DNA of 64,000 nt. Source: Hoskinsella mucinilytica. Lineage in GTDB: Bacteria; Bacillota_I; Bacilli_A; Erysipelotrichales; Erysipelotrichaceae. Location of the stretch: positions 8,519-72,518 of the forward strand of contig NZ_JBEQZJ010000021.1 in assembly GCF_045223415.1 (NCBI RefSeq), in the 5' to 3' direction. This document shows, one piece after another, positions 45,512 to 54,290 of the stretch (positions are counted from its first letter, which is position 1; every line of letters starts with the position of its first letter). The notes under the pieces were generated by a model that saw nothing but the letters and a program-made list of their open reading frames with translations, had not been told where the DNA came from and did not search any database. The position numbers and the translations under genes were made by a program.

Positions 45512-47230
45512 GTGGATCATAATTTTACACCGGCTGAATTGGCAGCTTTTGTTTTTAAAACATATTATGTGGATCGTGAAATAGATGAGGTCTTAAGCTA
45601 TTTTACAGAAGATATTACCTGGATCGGTCCATGTGATCATGAATATCTTATTGGTCATAAAGCAATCAAAGAATATTTTCAAGCAGGACTTCACGATATC
45701 CCTTCCTGTCATCTTCAATTTACTGATCTAAGAACCGTACAGGATAATGGGCATACTGCTGTTGTCATGGGACGTTTTCTTGTGAATACTGACATGGATG
45801 CCGGAATGATCCTTGAAGTGAAACAACGATGTAGCTTTTTCATGGAACGCATAGCAGGAAAATGGATGGTACGTCATTTACATAATTCTAATATCTATGA
45901 AGATATGCATGAAGATGAATATTTTCCTCAGACTGTCGGACATCAAACTGTGGAATATATGAATCGTTTATTGAAAGAAAAATCTGAAGTCATTGATATG
46001 ATCAATGATAATATCAATGGGGGATTAAAGGGTAGTAATGATGATGATACTTACTCTTATTATTATGTAAACGAAGGTCTTTGTCGCATGCTTGGTTATA
46101 CTTATGATGAGTTCATGGAAATGAGTCATGGTTGTGCTGTTGGCGCAGTCTATCCACCTGATTTACCTGCCGCACTTCAGTCTTGCGAAGATTGCTTTGC
46201 GAAAGGCCCGACATATCGAGCAGAATATCGTATCCAGAAAAAAGATGGATCTTTGTTGTGGGTATTGGATTCCGGAAAGAAATGTATGGGTGAGGATGGA
46301 AAGGTCAAAATCAATAGTATGATTACGGATATCACCGATATCAAAGAAGCTCAATTGAAATTACAATTGGAACGTGAACGATATCGCATCGCTTTAGATA
46401 ATATCACAGATGTTATGTTTGAATATGATATTTTAAAGGATAGTCTCATAAAATATGAGCGTGAAAATTATGATCGAAAAAATCCAATACAAAAGATCAA
46501 GATCGATCATTACTTTACCACATTAGAGAGAGAAGATTATATTCATTTGGATGATATCGGAATATTAAAAGCCTATATGGTAGGTAAATATGAGGCACCC
46601 TTTATTGAAATTCGTATGTATATGGAGCCTGATACATGGCGTTGGATTCGTGTGACATGTAGCTATTTGTATGATGAATCACACCATCCGATTCGTTGTA
46701 TCGGAATTTGGTCAGATATCACAGAAGAAAAAATGCGTATTGATTCTTTGATTGATTTAAGTAAGCGTGATGCCTTGACACATTTATATAATACCAAAAG
46801 CAGTGAAATGATGATCAAAGAACAAATGAAGAATCATACATCAGGGGCAATGATGATTTTGGATATTGATTACTTCAAACATGTGAATGATACCTTTGGT
46901 CATTTAAAAGGAAACGATATATTATTGGAAGTTACGAAAGTTTTGAATCGTTTTACGAATCAAGAGGATATTGTCAGTCGAATCGGTGGTGATGAGTTTT
47001 TAATTTATATGTCAGATGATAGAAGTTCTATGATGATGGAAATCGCTCAAAGCATTCTTTGTGAAGTACATCAAATTATGTTACCGAATGATATAAAAGT
47101 TACGCTTAGTATGGGGATCGCTTATCAAAAGCAACAAGAGGATTATGCGCAATTATTTAAAAAAGCAGATGATGCGATGTATCAAGCAAAGAAACTAGGT
47201 AGAAATCAAATATATTGTGATCGATCATGA
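45512..47230 (+). CDS. Diguanylate cyclase with NTF2-like and PAS sensing domains
   Basis: 572 residues. The GTG at 45512 has AAGGAG at the right distance; a GTG at 45503 overlaps that site. The N-terminal about 1-130 looks like an NTF2/SnoaL-type domain (TPAELAAFVFKTYYV, TWIGPCDHEYLIG). Two PAS-type domains follow (YVNEGLCRMLGYTYDEF, then about 285-420), and a GGDEF domain ends the protein (IDYFKHVNDTFGHLKGNDIL and IGGDEFLIYMS, intact active site). It makes cyclic di-GMP in response to an unknown signal. No EAL or HD-GYP gene is in the window. No membrane segments, so it is cytosolic. Confidence 0.88.
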   Translation: MDHNFTPAELAAFVFKTYYVDREIDEVLSYFTEDITWIGPCDHEYLIGHKAIKEYFQAGLHDIPSCHLQFTDLRTVQDNGHTAVVMGRFLVNTDMDAGMILEVKQRCSFFMERIAGKWMVRHLHNSNIYEDMHEDEYFPQTVGHQTVEYMNRLLKEKSEVIDMINDNINGGLKGSNDDDTYSYYYVNEGLCRMLGYTYDEFMEMSHGCAVGAVYPPDLPAALQSCEDCFAKGPTYRAEYRIQKKDGSLLWVLDSGKKCMGEDGKVKINSMITDITDIKEAQLKLQLERERYRIALDNITDVMFEYDILKDSLIKYERENYDRKNPIQKIKIDHYFTTLEREDYIHLDDIGILKAYMVGKYEAPFIEIRMYMEPDTWRWIRVTCSYLYDESHHPIRCIGIWSDITEEKMRIDSLIDLSKRDALTHLYNTKSSEMMIKEQMKNHTSGAMMILDIDYFKHVNDTFGHLKGNDILLEVTKVLNRFTNQEDIVSRIGGDEFLIYMSDDRSSMMMEIAQSILCEVHQIMLPNDIKVTLSMGIAYQKQQEDYAQLFKKADDAMYQAKKLGRNQIYCDRS

Positions 47231-47265
47231 TCATGTATCATAGCTTTCATAATAGATTGGTATGG

Positions 47266-47285
47266 TATACACACTAGAGTGTATA
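47266..47285 (+). promoter_or_regulatory. Palindrome upstream of the nitroreductase gene
   Basis: TATACAC and GTGTATA arms surround a six-base centre. Position suggests an operator in the nitroreductase promoter region; the regulator is unknown. Confidence 0.4.
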
Positions 47286-47369
47286 GGATAGATAAAAAGA
47301 GAATAATTCATTTTTACGTTTGCTTTTAGGTGTCAAGAATCTTTCGAATCAATAAAGGAGGAAAAAATA

Positions 47370-47894
47370 ATGGAAAATCAGGTATTAGAGGCATTGAAGA
47401 CAAGAAGAAGTGTGAGAAAGTACAATGATCGTATGGTGGAGCAGGAAAAGCTTGATGCGATCATGGAAGCAGCGACTTATGCGCCAACCGGGATGGGGCA
47501 ACAATCACCGGTAATCGTGTTGGTAAAAAACAAGAAAGTCAGAGATCAAATATCGAAACTGAATGCGAAAGTAATGGGGAGAGATATGGATCCATTTTAT
47601 GGAGCACCTGTGGTTGCTATTGTTTTCGGACATAAGAATTCAGTTCCTACTTGGTTGGAAGATGCAAATCTTGTCGCAGGGAATTTGTTGAATGCTGCGC
47701 ATGCTGTTGGTGTAGATTCTTGTTATATCTATCGAGCAAAAGAAGTATTCGAATCTGAAGAAGGGCTTGCACTTCTTCAAGAATGGGGACTTGACGCAAG
47801 CTATGTTGGTGTAGCGAATTGTATTTTGGGATATGGAGAAGGTGAAAAGCCTGTCGCAAAAGAGCGAAAAGAACATTATGTAATTGAAGTGTAG
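47370..47894 (+). CDS. Nitroreductase-family flavoprotein
   Basis: 174 residues, FMN-dependent oxidoreductase. The N-terminal ALKTRRSVRKYNDRMV gives the Arg residues that hold the FMN phosphate. The middle has ATYAPTGMGQQSPVIV, and LVAGNLLNAAHAVGVDSCYI and VANCILGYGEGEKPVAKERK complete the fold. Members reduce quinones, nitro compounds or flavins with NAD(P)H. The real substrate is unknown. AAAGGAGG lies upstream, the gene stands alone, and it ends at a terminator. Confidence 0.88.
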   Translation: MENQVLEALKTRRSVRKYNDRMVEQEKLDAIMEAATYAPTGMGQQSPVIVLVKNKKVRDQISKLNAKVMGRDMDPFYGAPVVAIVFGHKNSVPTWLEDANLVAGNLLNAAHAVGVDSCYIYRAKEVFESEEGLALLQEWGLDASYVGVANCILGYGEGEKPVAKERKEHYVIEV

Positions 47895-47950
47895 AGGCTT
47901 TTCATAGGAACTTAGTAATTGTTTTACTTAAATTGAAATATTTAGAAAAT

Positions 47951-47986
47951 AACCGATTTTATGAAGATATCATCGGTTGTTTTTTC
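47951..47986 (+). terminator. Terminator of the nitroreductase gene
   Basis: AACCGAT and ATCGGTT form the stem, followed by GTTTTTTC. Confidence 0.8.
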
Positions 47987-48044
47987 TTGTTGATGTAAGC
48001 GAAATATGATACGATACATTTATAAATAGAGGTGATCAAGTATC

Positions 48045-48476
48045 ATGCTAACCAAGAAAGCGTCAATCAAACAGATAGAAGAATGGAAAAAGGTATATGA
48101 ACAATATCATTTATCAATGCTACCGAATAGAAAATCAGGTAGTGAAGTAAATGATTACTTTAAGAGTAAGTATCCTTATCATGTATATGATAATGAAGAT
48201 TTCAAAAATGTGGTTGCATTCAATATCATACATAATGAGCATACAAGGCGTAAGCTACAAAATGAAAGGAAGCCGAATATTAAATGCTATCGTGTGGATG
48301 ACATTCTGATTGGAATTGATATCGTCAGCGGAGAGTTTCATATAGAAAGTGAAGAGATTGAAAACATCGTGCCTATTTATGATGATTTATTTGTATATCG
48401 TGGTCTTGATAAAGAAGATTTGAAAAATTATTTTTTGGTCGCAGAATATATCAGACTCAAAAAAGCTAACATTTGA
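48045..48476 (+). CDS. Protein of unknown function
   Basis: 143 residues, soluble and charged, with an acidic middle (EFHIESEEIENIVPIYDD) that looks beta-rich and a helical N-terminus (ASIKQIEEWKKVYEQY). I do not recognise a family. GAGGTGATC lies before the start. TGTAAGCG at 47994-48001 in its promoter region repeats a motif seen at three other promoters here. Confidence 0.55.
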   Translation: MLTKKASIKQIEEWKKVYEQYHLSMLPNRKSGSEVNDYFKSKYPYHVYDNEDFKNVVAFNIIHNEHTRRKLQNERKPNIKCYRVDDILIGIDIVSGEFHIESEEIENIVPIYDDLFVYRGLDKEDLKNYFLVAEYIRLKKANI

Positions 48477-48573
48477 TTGATGGTTACGATGAGTAACAAG
48501 ATTGTTGTGTTTCGTATATGGACATCCTTGATTCTTTTATATAAAATGTTAGTAAAGAAAAGAGGCTATACTT

Positions 48574-49221
48574 ATGACATTAGGTGAGAAAATAAAATTG
48601 TTAAGAATCAATCATGGAATGACACAAGAAGCATTATCAGAATATTTGAATGTTTCACGTTCTACCATAGCGAAATGGGAAACAAATGGTGGTATGCCTG
48701 ATATAAGCAATCTAAAAGCGTTAGCTGAAGTTCTTGATGTGAGCATTGATGATTTGCTAAATGATACAAAAGGTATCAATGATAAGATAAATGAAGCAGA
48801 ACACCCATCTTCATTGGTAAATGATGGTCATTATTATGATATCGATTTAGAAGGATGGAATACCGGAATCTTTCATGCTCTGATTGTCGGGGAAGATAAC
48901 GATTTTCTTTTTTATCAAATAGAAGGGAAAAAAGAAAATAAATATGGTTTTATTACTAAACAATATATTACCAATGTCCATATGTTAGAAAAGTCTTCTG
49001 ATTTTCAATCAAATGGTATGAAGATAGATAGAACCTATTTTCATCATAAACATGTTATGATAGAATGTGCTTATAAAAAAGGAATCCTAAAAGGCTTTTT
49101 TGACTTTCATAATGATGACTATCTTGATGTCGTGATCCATTCTTTTTCTGAATCAAAGCTATATTTGGAATTGGGAAGAGAAATTGAGATTGGTATCATA
49201 ACTAAAGTGGAAACGATATAG
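48574..49221 (+). CDS. XRE-family regulator with C-terminal unknown domain
   Basis: 215 residues. Residues about 5-65 are a Cro/CI-type helix-turn-helix (MTQEALSEYLNVSRSTIAKWETNGGMPD). The remaining about 140 residues form a beta-rich domain (YDIDLEGWNTGIFHALIVGEDNDFLFYQ is its start) that I cannot place. Probably a transcription regulator; targets are unknown. It is followed by a GNAT gene 33 bases later, probably co-transcribed. Confidence 0.8.
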   Translation: MTLGEKIKLLRINHGMTQEALSEYLNVSRSTIAKWETNGGMPDISNLKALAEVLDVSIDDLLNDTKGINDKINEAEHPSSLVNDGHYYDIDLEGWNTGIFHALIVGEDNDFLFYQIEGKKENKYGFITKQYITNVHMLEKSSDFQSNGMKIDRTYFHHKHVMIECAYKKGILKGFFDFHNDDYLDVVIHSFSESKLYLELGREIEIGIITKVETI

Positions 49222-49254
49222 TGCATAGGATATAACGACGATAAGGAGCTAATT

Positions 49255-49707
49255 ATGAAATTTATTAAGATAGAAGACATAAATTCTTCATTGATTGCAC
49301 AATTATTAGAAGTTTGGGAAAGTTCAGTAAGAGCTACCCATTTGTTTCTATCAGAAAATGAGATCAAACATATCAAAACATATGTACCACAAGCATTGAA
49401 AGAAGTTCCTGTTTTGATTATGATACAAAATGAGTTGGAAATACCTGTAGGGTTTATGGGGATTCAGGAACAACATCTGGAAATGTTGTTTATTTCCGAT
49501 AAAGAAAGAGGAAAAGGATTTGGAAAAGCATTGCTTCAGTATGGAATAGAGCATTATTCAATTACTGATCTGGCAGTGAATGAACAAAATCCTCTAGCGA
49601 AAGGATTCTATGAACATATGGGATTTAGTGTTTATAAACGAACAGAACTAGATGAGCAGGGGAATCCATATCCCTTGCTGTATATGAAGTCAAAATCACA
49701 ACGATAA
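49255..49707 (+). CDS. GNAT-family N-acetyltransferase
   Basis: 150 residues with the acetyl-CoA binding site: LEMLFISDKERGKGFGKALL (motif A with R/Q-G-x-G-x-G) and NPLAKGFYEHMGFSVYKRTELD (motif B). It transfers acetyl groups to an unknown amine. A good AAGGAG site lies upstream. The C-terminal LLYMKSK is typical for the family. Confidence 0.85.
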   Translation: MKFIKIEDINSSLIAQLLEVWESSVRATHLFLSENEIKHIKTYVPQALKEVPVLIMIQNELEIPVGFMGIQEQHLEMLFISDKERGKGFGKALLQYGIEHYSITDLAVNEQNPLAKGFYEHMGFSVYKRTELDEQGNPYPLLYMKSKSQR

Positions 49708-49733
49708 AGTGGATTACTGTTAATGAAAACAAT

Positions 49734-49788
49734 AAAAAAAATTCCATGCTATTGGATCATCTGACGTCCTAAGATTGGAATTTTTTTT
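49734..49788. terminator. Bidirectional terminator
   Basis: AAAAAAATTCCA and TGGAATTTTTTT form the stem, with A and T runs on both sides. It serves the GNAT gene and the XRE gene on the other strand. Confidence 0.75.
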
Positions 49789-49799
49789 AGTATGACAAA

Positions 49800-50039
49800 T
49801 TATTTGGATGATGTTTTCTTTTTGTTTGTCTGTATAAATTCGTATTCCATAATATCGCCTGGCTGTACTTTTAAAAATTCACAGATTCTTTCAATAGAGG
49901 AGATTTCTACATTTTGATTATGTGTTAGTTTATTCATAGTTCCATTGGATATATTGGCACCTTCTCTTAATTCCGTTTTATTGATATTCCTTCGATTGAT
50001 TAAATCAAATAATTTGTAATATGTTATCATGCTTATCAC
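49800..50039 (-). CDS. Small XRE-type helix-turn-helix protein
   Basis: 79 residues, almost entirely one Cro/CI-type domain (INKTELREGANISNGTMNKLT, then ISSIERICEFLKVQPGDIMEY). The lysine-rich tail NKKKTSSK is disordered. Such small regulators usually repress themselves and a neighbour. It is divergent from the 71-residue gene at 50148, with 108 bases between them holding the promoters of both. Confidence 0.82.
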   Translation of the reverse strand: MISMITYYKLFDLINRRNINKTELREGANISNGTMNKLTHNQNVEISSIERICEFLKVQPGDIMEYEFIQTNKKKTSSK

Positions 50040-50147
50040 CTTTATCTTTTATTTTTACATTATAGCAGTTAAAATGTTGTATAATGTTATTATCTCTCTT
50101 ATGAAGTATAAATATACTTTATAAGTTATAACGAAGGAGCAGAGCTT

Positions 50148-50363
50148 ATGAAGACTGAAATTATGAAGGAAATTGTAAAGATGATTGCAACGGATGAAAA
50201 TCAAAAAGAAGAAGACATCTATCGAGAAATGCAGATTGCCATTGACCAAGCATATTTTAATGATGATCCGATGATAAAAAAACGTTGGGAACGCATTCCA
50301 CATGAAGGAGTGAAACCAACCCCGGAAGATGTAGTTGATTATTTGGTAACTTTATTAAAATAA
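50148..50363 (+). CDS. Small protein, possibly related to the Spo0A C-terminal half
   Basis: 71 residues. The pattern EEDIYREMQIAIDQAY, then G-V-K-P-T-P-E-D near the end, resembles the second half of the Spo0A effector domain (R-x-E-R-A-I-R-H-A-I-E-x-A-W and KAKPTNSEF). This is a family resemblance only, and the recognition helix region is short. I do not claim DNA binding. AAGGAG lies upstream. It is divergent from the small XRE gene and ends at a strong bidirectional terminator. Confidence 0.55.
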   Translation: MKTEIMKEIVKMIATDENQKEEDIYREMQIAIDQAYFNDDPMIKKRWERIPHEGVKPTPEDVVDYLVTLLK

Positions 50364-50384
50364 ATGATCTAAACGTTCATCACT

Positions 50385-50433
50385 AAAACGTAAGAAAACG
50401 GCTCTTTTTATAGAAACCGTTTTCTTACGTTTT
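50385..50433. terminator. Bidirectional terminator with 17-bp perfect stem
   Basis: The arm 50385-50401 is the exact reverse complement of 50417-50433, with A and T runs outside. It separates the 71-residue gene from the converging hydrogenase operon. Confidence 0.88.
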
Positions 50434-50464
50434 ATGTTTATATTAGTTTTAAAGCACCTCTATG

Positions 50465-52198
50465 CTATTTACCGGAAGGCATATCCCAACCGAAATGGTC
50501 AGTATGAAGCAATGTTTCTGCTTTTTCACTCAATGGTTCTCCTAGATACTCTTGATATAGTTTTTGAATATCAGGGTTTTCGTGAGAATAGCGAATGGTC
50601 TCTTTGGCATCAAGGGCATATAGGGCATTGGCACGAATGGATGCTAATTCTTTACCATCATGGATCGGTTGGCCTCCTCCACCACTGCATCCACCGGGAC
50701 AAGCCATGACTTCGATGAAATCATAATGAACTTCTTTTTTGCGTAGTGCTTCCATTAACTTTCTCGCATTGCCTAATCCACTTACCACAGCACAAGAAAG
50801 CGTGGTACCATTGATGGTAAAGTTTTGAGCTTTACATCCTTCCATGCCACGTACACTTTCAAAGGTATCCGCATCAGGATTTTTTCCAGTCACAAAGTAA
50901 TAGGCACTTCTTAATGCAGCTTCCATCACACCTCCGGTAGCACCGAATATAACTCCGGCACCACTTGCATGTGAGATAGGTTGATCCATAGGTTCATCGA
51001 CCAAGGTTTCAATGGCGATATGTTCGGCTCGAAGCATACGAACAAATTCTCTGGTCGTTAACACAACATCTACATCTTTGCCTGCATTTGCATCATTGAT
51101 ATTCACAATATCGCACTCATGTTTTTTTGCGACACAAGGCATGATGCTGATCACAAATAATTTGTTTGGATCCACATGTAATGTTTCCGCAAGATATGTC
51201 TTAATGATTGCGCCAAACATTTGATGTGGCGATTTAGATGTGGATAAATGAGCTACCATATCAGGATATTGACTCTTTAAAAACCGTACCCAACCAGGAC
51301 AACAAGAAGTAAACATTGGCATGGTTGCTTGATCAGGATGAGATAGACGTTCTATGAATTCGCTTGCTTCTTCCATGATGGTAAGGTCTGCGGCAAAATC
51401 AGTATCAAATACATAATCAGCTCCCATTCTGCGCAATGCGCATGCCATTTTTCCAATGGTTGCTGCTTCTCTGCTTAATCCAACACCTTCTCCCCATGCT
51501 GCTCGTACAGCCGGAGCAATCTGTACCACACAGATTTTATCAGGATCATTTAATGCGTCAAATACCTTCTCTGTATCATCTCTGGTATGAAGGCCATTGA
51601 CAGGACAATGAGTAATACATTGTCCACATAAGGAACAATCAGCTTCCTCTATTTTACGATTTAATGAAACATTGACGGTTGTTCTTGATCCTGTCGAACA
51701 AACATCCCAAACATTTAAATTTTGTATCTTATCACAGATTTGAATGCATCGCATACATTTGATACATTTATTAGATTCTCTTTGTAAAGGGAAGTTTTTA
51801 TTCCATGGCAAATAGCTCACTTGTTTCTCATAAGAAAGCTTTGTGATACCCAGATCATTGGCTATGGTTTGTAAGGAACAATTGCCACTTCTTGAACAAT
51901 AAGCACATTCACAATCATGTTGAGAAAGTAAAAGTTCCACATTCATTCTTCTAGTTTCACGAACCTTAGGAGAATTGGTATATAATTCCATTCCTTCCTG
52001 TACCAATGTATTACAAGAGGTGATCAATTTATCTTTGCCTTTCATTTCTACCATACAAATACGACAAGCACCGATTTCATTGAGGTCTTTGAGATAACAA
52101 AGATGTGGAATATTGATATGATGCAGTTGTGCCGCTTCTAGAATGGTAAGGTTATCATTTACCTCGATCATTCTGCCATCTATTGTTAATCTTACCAT
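50465..52198 (-). CDS. [FeFe] hydrogenase, NAD(P)-linked, catalytic subunit
   Basis: 577 residues. Order: 2Fe-2S ferredoxin-like domain (about 1-75), the His/Cys cluster segment with CECAYCSRSGNCSLQ, two 4Fe-4S clusters (CIKCMRCIQIC and CSLCGQCITHCPVNG), then the H-cluster domain. The three H-cluster signatures are intact: FTSCCPGW, MPCVAKKHE and EVMACPGGCSGGGGQ. It makes or uses H2 in the cytosol. There is no signal peptide. The start overlaps the preceding gene, so the two are translated together. Maturases HydEFG are not in the window. Confidence 0.94.
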   Translation of the reverse strand: MVRLTIDGRMIEVNDNLTILEAAQLHHINIPHLCYLKDLNEIGACRICMVEMKGKDKLITSCNTLVQEGMELYTNSPKVRETRRMNVELLLSQHDCECAYCSRSGNCSLQTIANDLGITKLSYEKQVSYLPWNKNFPLQRESNKCIKCMRCIQICDKIQNLNVWDVCSTGSRTTVNVSLNRKIEEADCSLCGQCITHCPVNGLHTRDDTEKVFDALNDPDKICVVQIAPAVRAAWGEGVGLSREAATIGKMACALRRMGADYVFDTDFAADLTIMEEASEFIERLSHPDQATMPMFTSCCPGWVRFLKSQYPDMVAHLSTSKSPHQMFGAIIKTYLAETLHVDPNKLFVISIMPCVAKKHECDIVNINDANAGKDVDVVLTTREFVRMLRAEHIAIETLVDEPMDQPISHASGAGVIFGATGGVMEAALRSAYYFVTGKNPDADTFESVRGMEGCKAQNFTINGTTLSCAVVSGLGNARKLMEALRKKEVHYDFIEVMACPGGCSGGGGQPIHDGKELASIRANALYALDAKETIRYSHENPDIQKLYQEYLGEPLSEKAETLLHTDHFGWDMPSGK

Positions 52199-54027
52199 TT
52201 TGTTTCTCTTCCTCCTTTGAATACTCCAAAGCCATAATGATCACAGCGTAGGCATCTACCACATTCTTGTAATGCTTCTTCTTTGCTCATACTGAGCTCA
52301 ATAGGATCAAAATCTGAATTACGCTGTGTAGTATCTCGTTCTTTTAATTGTACACGACCACACTTAGGGCGATCTGCATAGTTTGCGGCAGGTATGTCTA
52401 CATCACTTGTGATATCATGTTTAAAGCCAAGATATTCATCGATATTCGCAGCCGCAACCTTACCGGCTGCTATGGCTCTTATGACGGTAGCCGGTCCGGT
52501 TACACAATCTCCACCGGCAAAAATACCGGACATCGTTTCGATTCCACTGTGATCCAAAGCATCGATGGCACCGTATTTGATTGGGATACCTTCTTCTTTG
52601 AAATGTTGTGATTCAATACCTTGACCAATGGCTACGACAACGATATCACAAGGAATGCGTTTTTCTTCTACAGTTGCTTTATACGGTGCTGGTCGTCCCT
52701 TGCGATCTTGCTGACCGATGATTTGCGGTTGTACCCATAAAGCACTAACCTTATGATCTTCATCTAATTCGATGCGTACAGGAGCCTGTAGCTCTAATAG
52801 CTCACAGCCCTCTGCCAAGGCACCTTCTATCTCATCAGGAAGTGCCGTCATATCTTCTTTTCTTCTACGATAAGCGATACCGACCATGGTAGCCCCCAAA
52901 CGTTTGGCGCTACGGGCAACATCCATAGCCACATTACCGCCGCCAATGACACAGACACGACGATTTTTAAAATCAGGCATGATATCATCGCCAATGTTCC
53001 TTAGCATCGTAACAGCACTGATGACATTTTCTCCATCTTCGCCTGGTATACCGACCTTTTTATCTGTTTGTGCACCAATAGATAGATACAATGCGTCATA
53101 TTGAGCATCTAATTCACACATGGTAATATCTTTTCCAACATCAATCTCTGTGTGAACTTCCACTCCGGTGTTTAAGATCACTTTAATTTCTTCATCTAGT
53201 TTTACTCTTGGTAAACGATAATTCGGTATACCATAACGAAGCATACCACCTAATTGTTTCCGTTTTTCGTAAATCACGGTTTGATGACCCATCTGTTGTA
53301 GGTAAAAGGCTGCAGATAAGCCACCTGGCCCTCCACCGACAATTGCAATCTTCTTACCGGTGGATGGCGCATTTTCTTTTGCCGGTACATAACCTGCATT
53401 TTCCACAGCATAACGCTTTAATCCACGTATATTGATCGCATCATCTAGCATATTGCGACGACATCTTGCTTCACATGGATGCTCACAGATATAGGCACAT
53501 ACCGTAGGGAATGGATTATCTTTTCTTATCAAACGTACGGCATCTTCATTTCTTCCTTCTTTGATCAAAGCGATATAGCCTGGAATATCTACACCGGCAG
53601 GACATAAGGCAACACATGGCACCGGTTGATTTAAAGATTGTGTACAACGTCCTCTTAAGATATGTTCCTCATAATCATCACGAAATCCACGAATCCCTTT
53701 TAATACCATTTCAGCCGCTTCGATACCAATCGCACAATCCGAAGAATTACTGATATTTTCTGCTGTTTTTTCAATCAAATCTAAGGTTTCTAAGGTAGCT
53801 GTTCCATCCAACACACTGTCAATTAATTTTTGAAGTTGTGCTAGTCCAACCCTACAGGGCACACATTTTCCACATGTCTGCGCATGACAAAGACGCAAAA
53901 AAGCACTTGCCATATCCACAGGACACAAACCAGGGGGACTGGCGATAATACGCCGTTCTAAATCTTTATAAAGATCTTCTATGACACGCTGTGAGGTTGT
54001 CTCTGTCATAATGGTTAATCTACTCAT
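52192..54027 (-). CDS. NuoF-tail/GltD-like flavoprotein partner of the hydrogenase
   Basis: 611 residues from the ATG at 54027, which follows GGAGG; the in-frame ATG at 54051 is less well placed. The N-terminal about 100 residues carry the NuoF-type 4Fe-4S motif CGKCVPCR. The rest is the small subunit of glutamate synthase type: 4Fe-4S cysteines (CVALCPAGVDIPGYI, CEARCRR), FAD site GGGPGGLSAAFYL and the NAD(P) site GGGNVAMDVARSA. A C-terminal CGRCLRC is unpaired and may hold another cluster. It would link the hydrogenase to NAD(P)H, and flavin-based electron bifurcation is possible but unproven. Confidence 0.9.
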   Translation of the reverse strand: MSRLTIMTETTSQRVIEDLYKDLERRIIASPPGLCPVDMASAFLRLCHAQTCGKCVPCRVGLAQLQKLIDSVLDGTATLETLDLIEKTAENISNSSDCAIGIEAAEMVLKGIRGFRDDYEEHILRGRCTQSLNQPVPCVALCPAGVDIPGYIALIKEGRNEDAVRLIRKDNPFPTVCAYICEHPCEARCRRNMLDDAINIRGLKRYAVENAGYVPAKENAPSTGKKIAIVGGGPGGLSAAFYLQQMGHQTVIYEKRKQLGGMLRYGIPNYRLPRVKLDEEIKVILNTGVEVHTEIDVGKDITMCELDAQYDALYLSIGAQTDKKVGIPGEDGENVISAVTMLRNIGDDIMPDFKNRRVCVIGGGNVAMDVARSAKRLGATMVGIAYRRRKEDMTALPDEIEGALAEGCELLELQAPVRIELDEDHKVSALWVQPQIIGQQDRKGRPAPYKATVEEKRIPCDIVVVAIGQGIESQHFKEEGIPIKYGAIDALDHSGIETMSGIFAGGDCVTGPATVIRAIAAGKVAAANIDEYLGFKHDITSDVDIPAANYADRPKCGRVQLKERDTTQRNSDFDPIELSMSKEEALQECGRCLRCDHYGFGVFKGGRETKW

Positions 54028-54095
54028 TCTTGATCCTCCGTTTCTTTCCATCTGTTTTAAGTATACGTCAGTTTTAAGGTTTTTTCCACAAGAAT

Positions 54096-54109
54096 TTAAA
54101 CCGCTTACA
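54096..54109 (-). promoter_or_regulatory. cre-like site upstream of the hydrogenase operon
   Basis: On the minus strand it reads TGTAAGCGGTTTAA, 13 of 14 matches to the CcpA consensus. It lies about 70 bases before the first start codon. Confidence 0.5.
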
Positions 54110-54168
54110 TTATTTTTGGGATGCTTTATTCATTGGGGTGATTTGTTTATTATTCATAGACAAAAATG

Positions 54169-54184
54169 GTAAGCGATCGCTTAC
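54169..54184 (+). promoter_or_regulatory. 16-bp perfect palindrome between hydrogenase and MATE genes
   Basis: GTAAGCGATCGCTTAC is fully self-complementary. It shares the GTAAGCG half with the nearby cre-like site. It is a probable operator shared by the divergent genes; the binding protein is unknown, and a LacI-type protein would suit the central CG. Confidence 0.6.
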
Positions 54185-54290
54185 ATAGAAACATAGGAAA
54201 AAGCTTACGAAATCTTTTGTTTTTATTTACTTGCATACGTTCATGATTAATGATAAATTATACCAGGAAAAAGAAAAAGGAGAATTTTGT

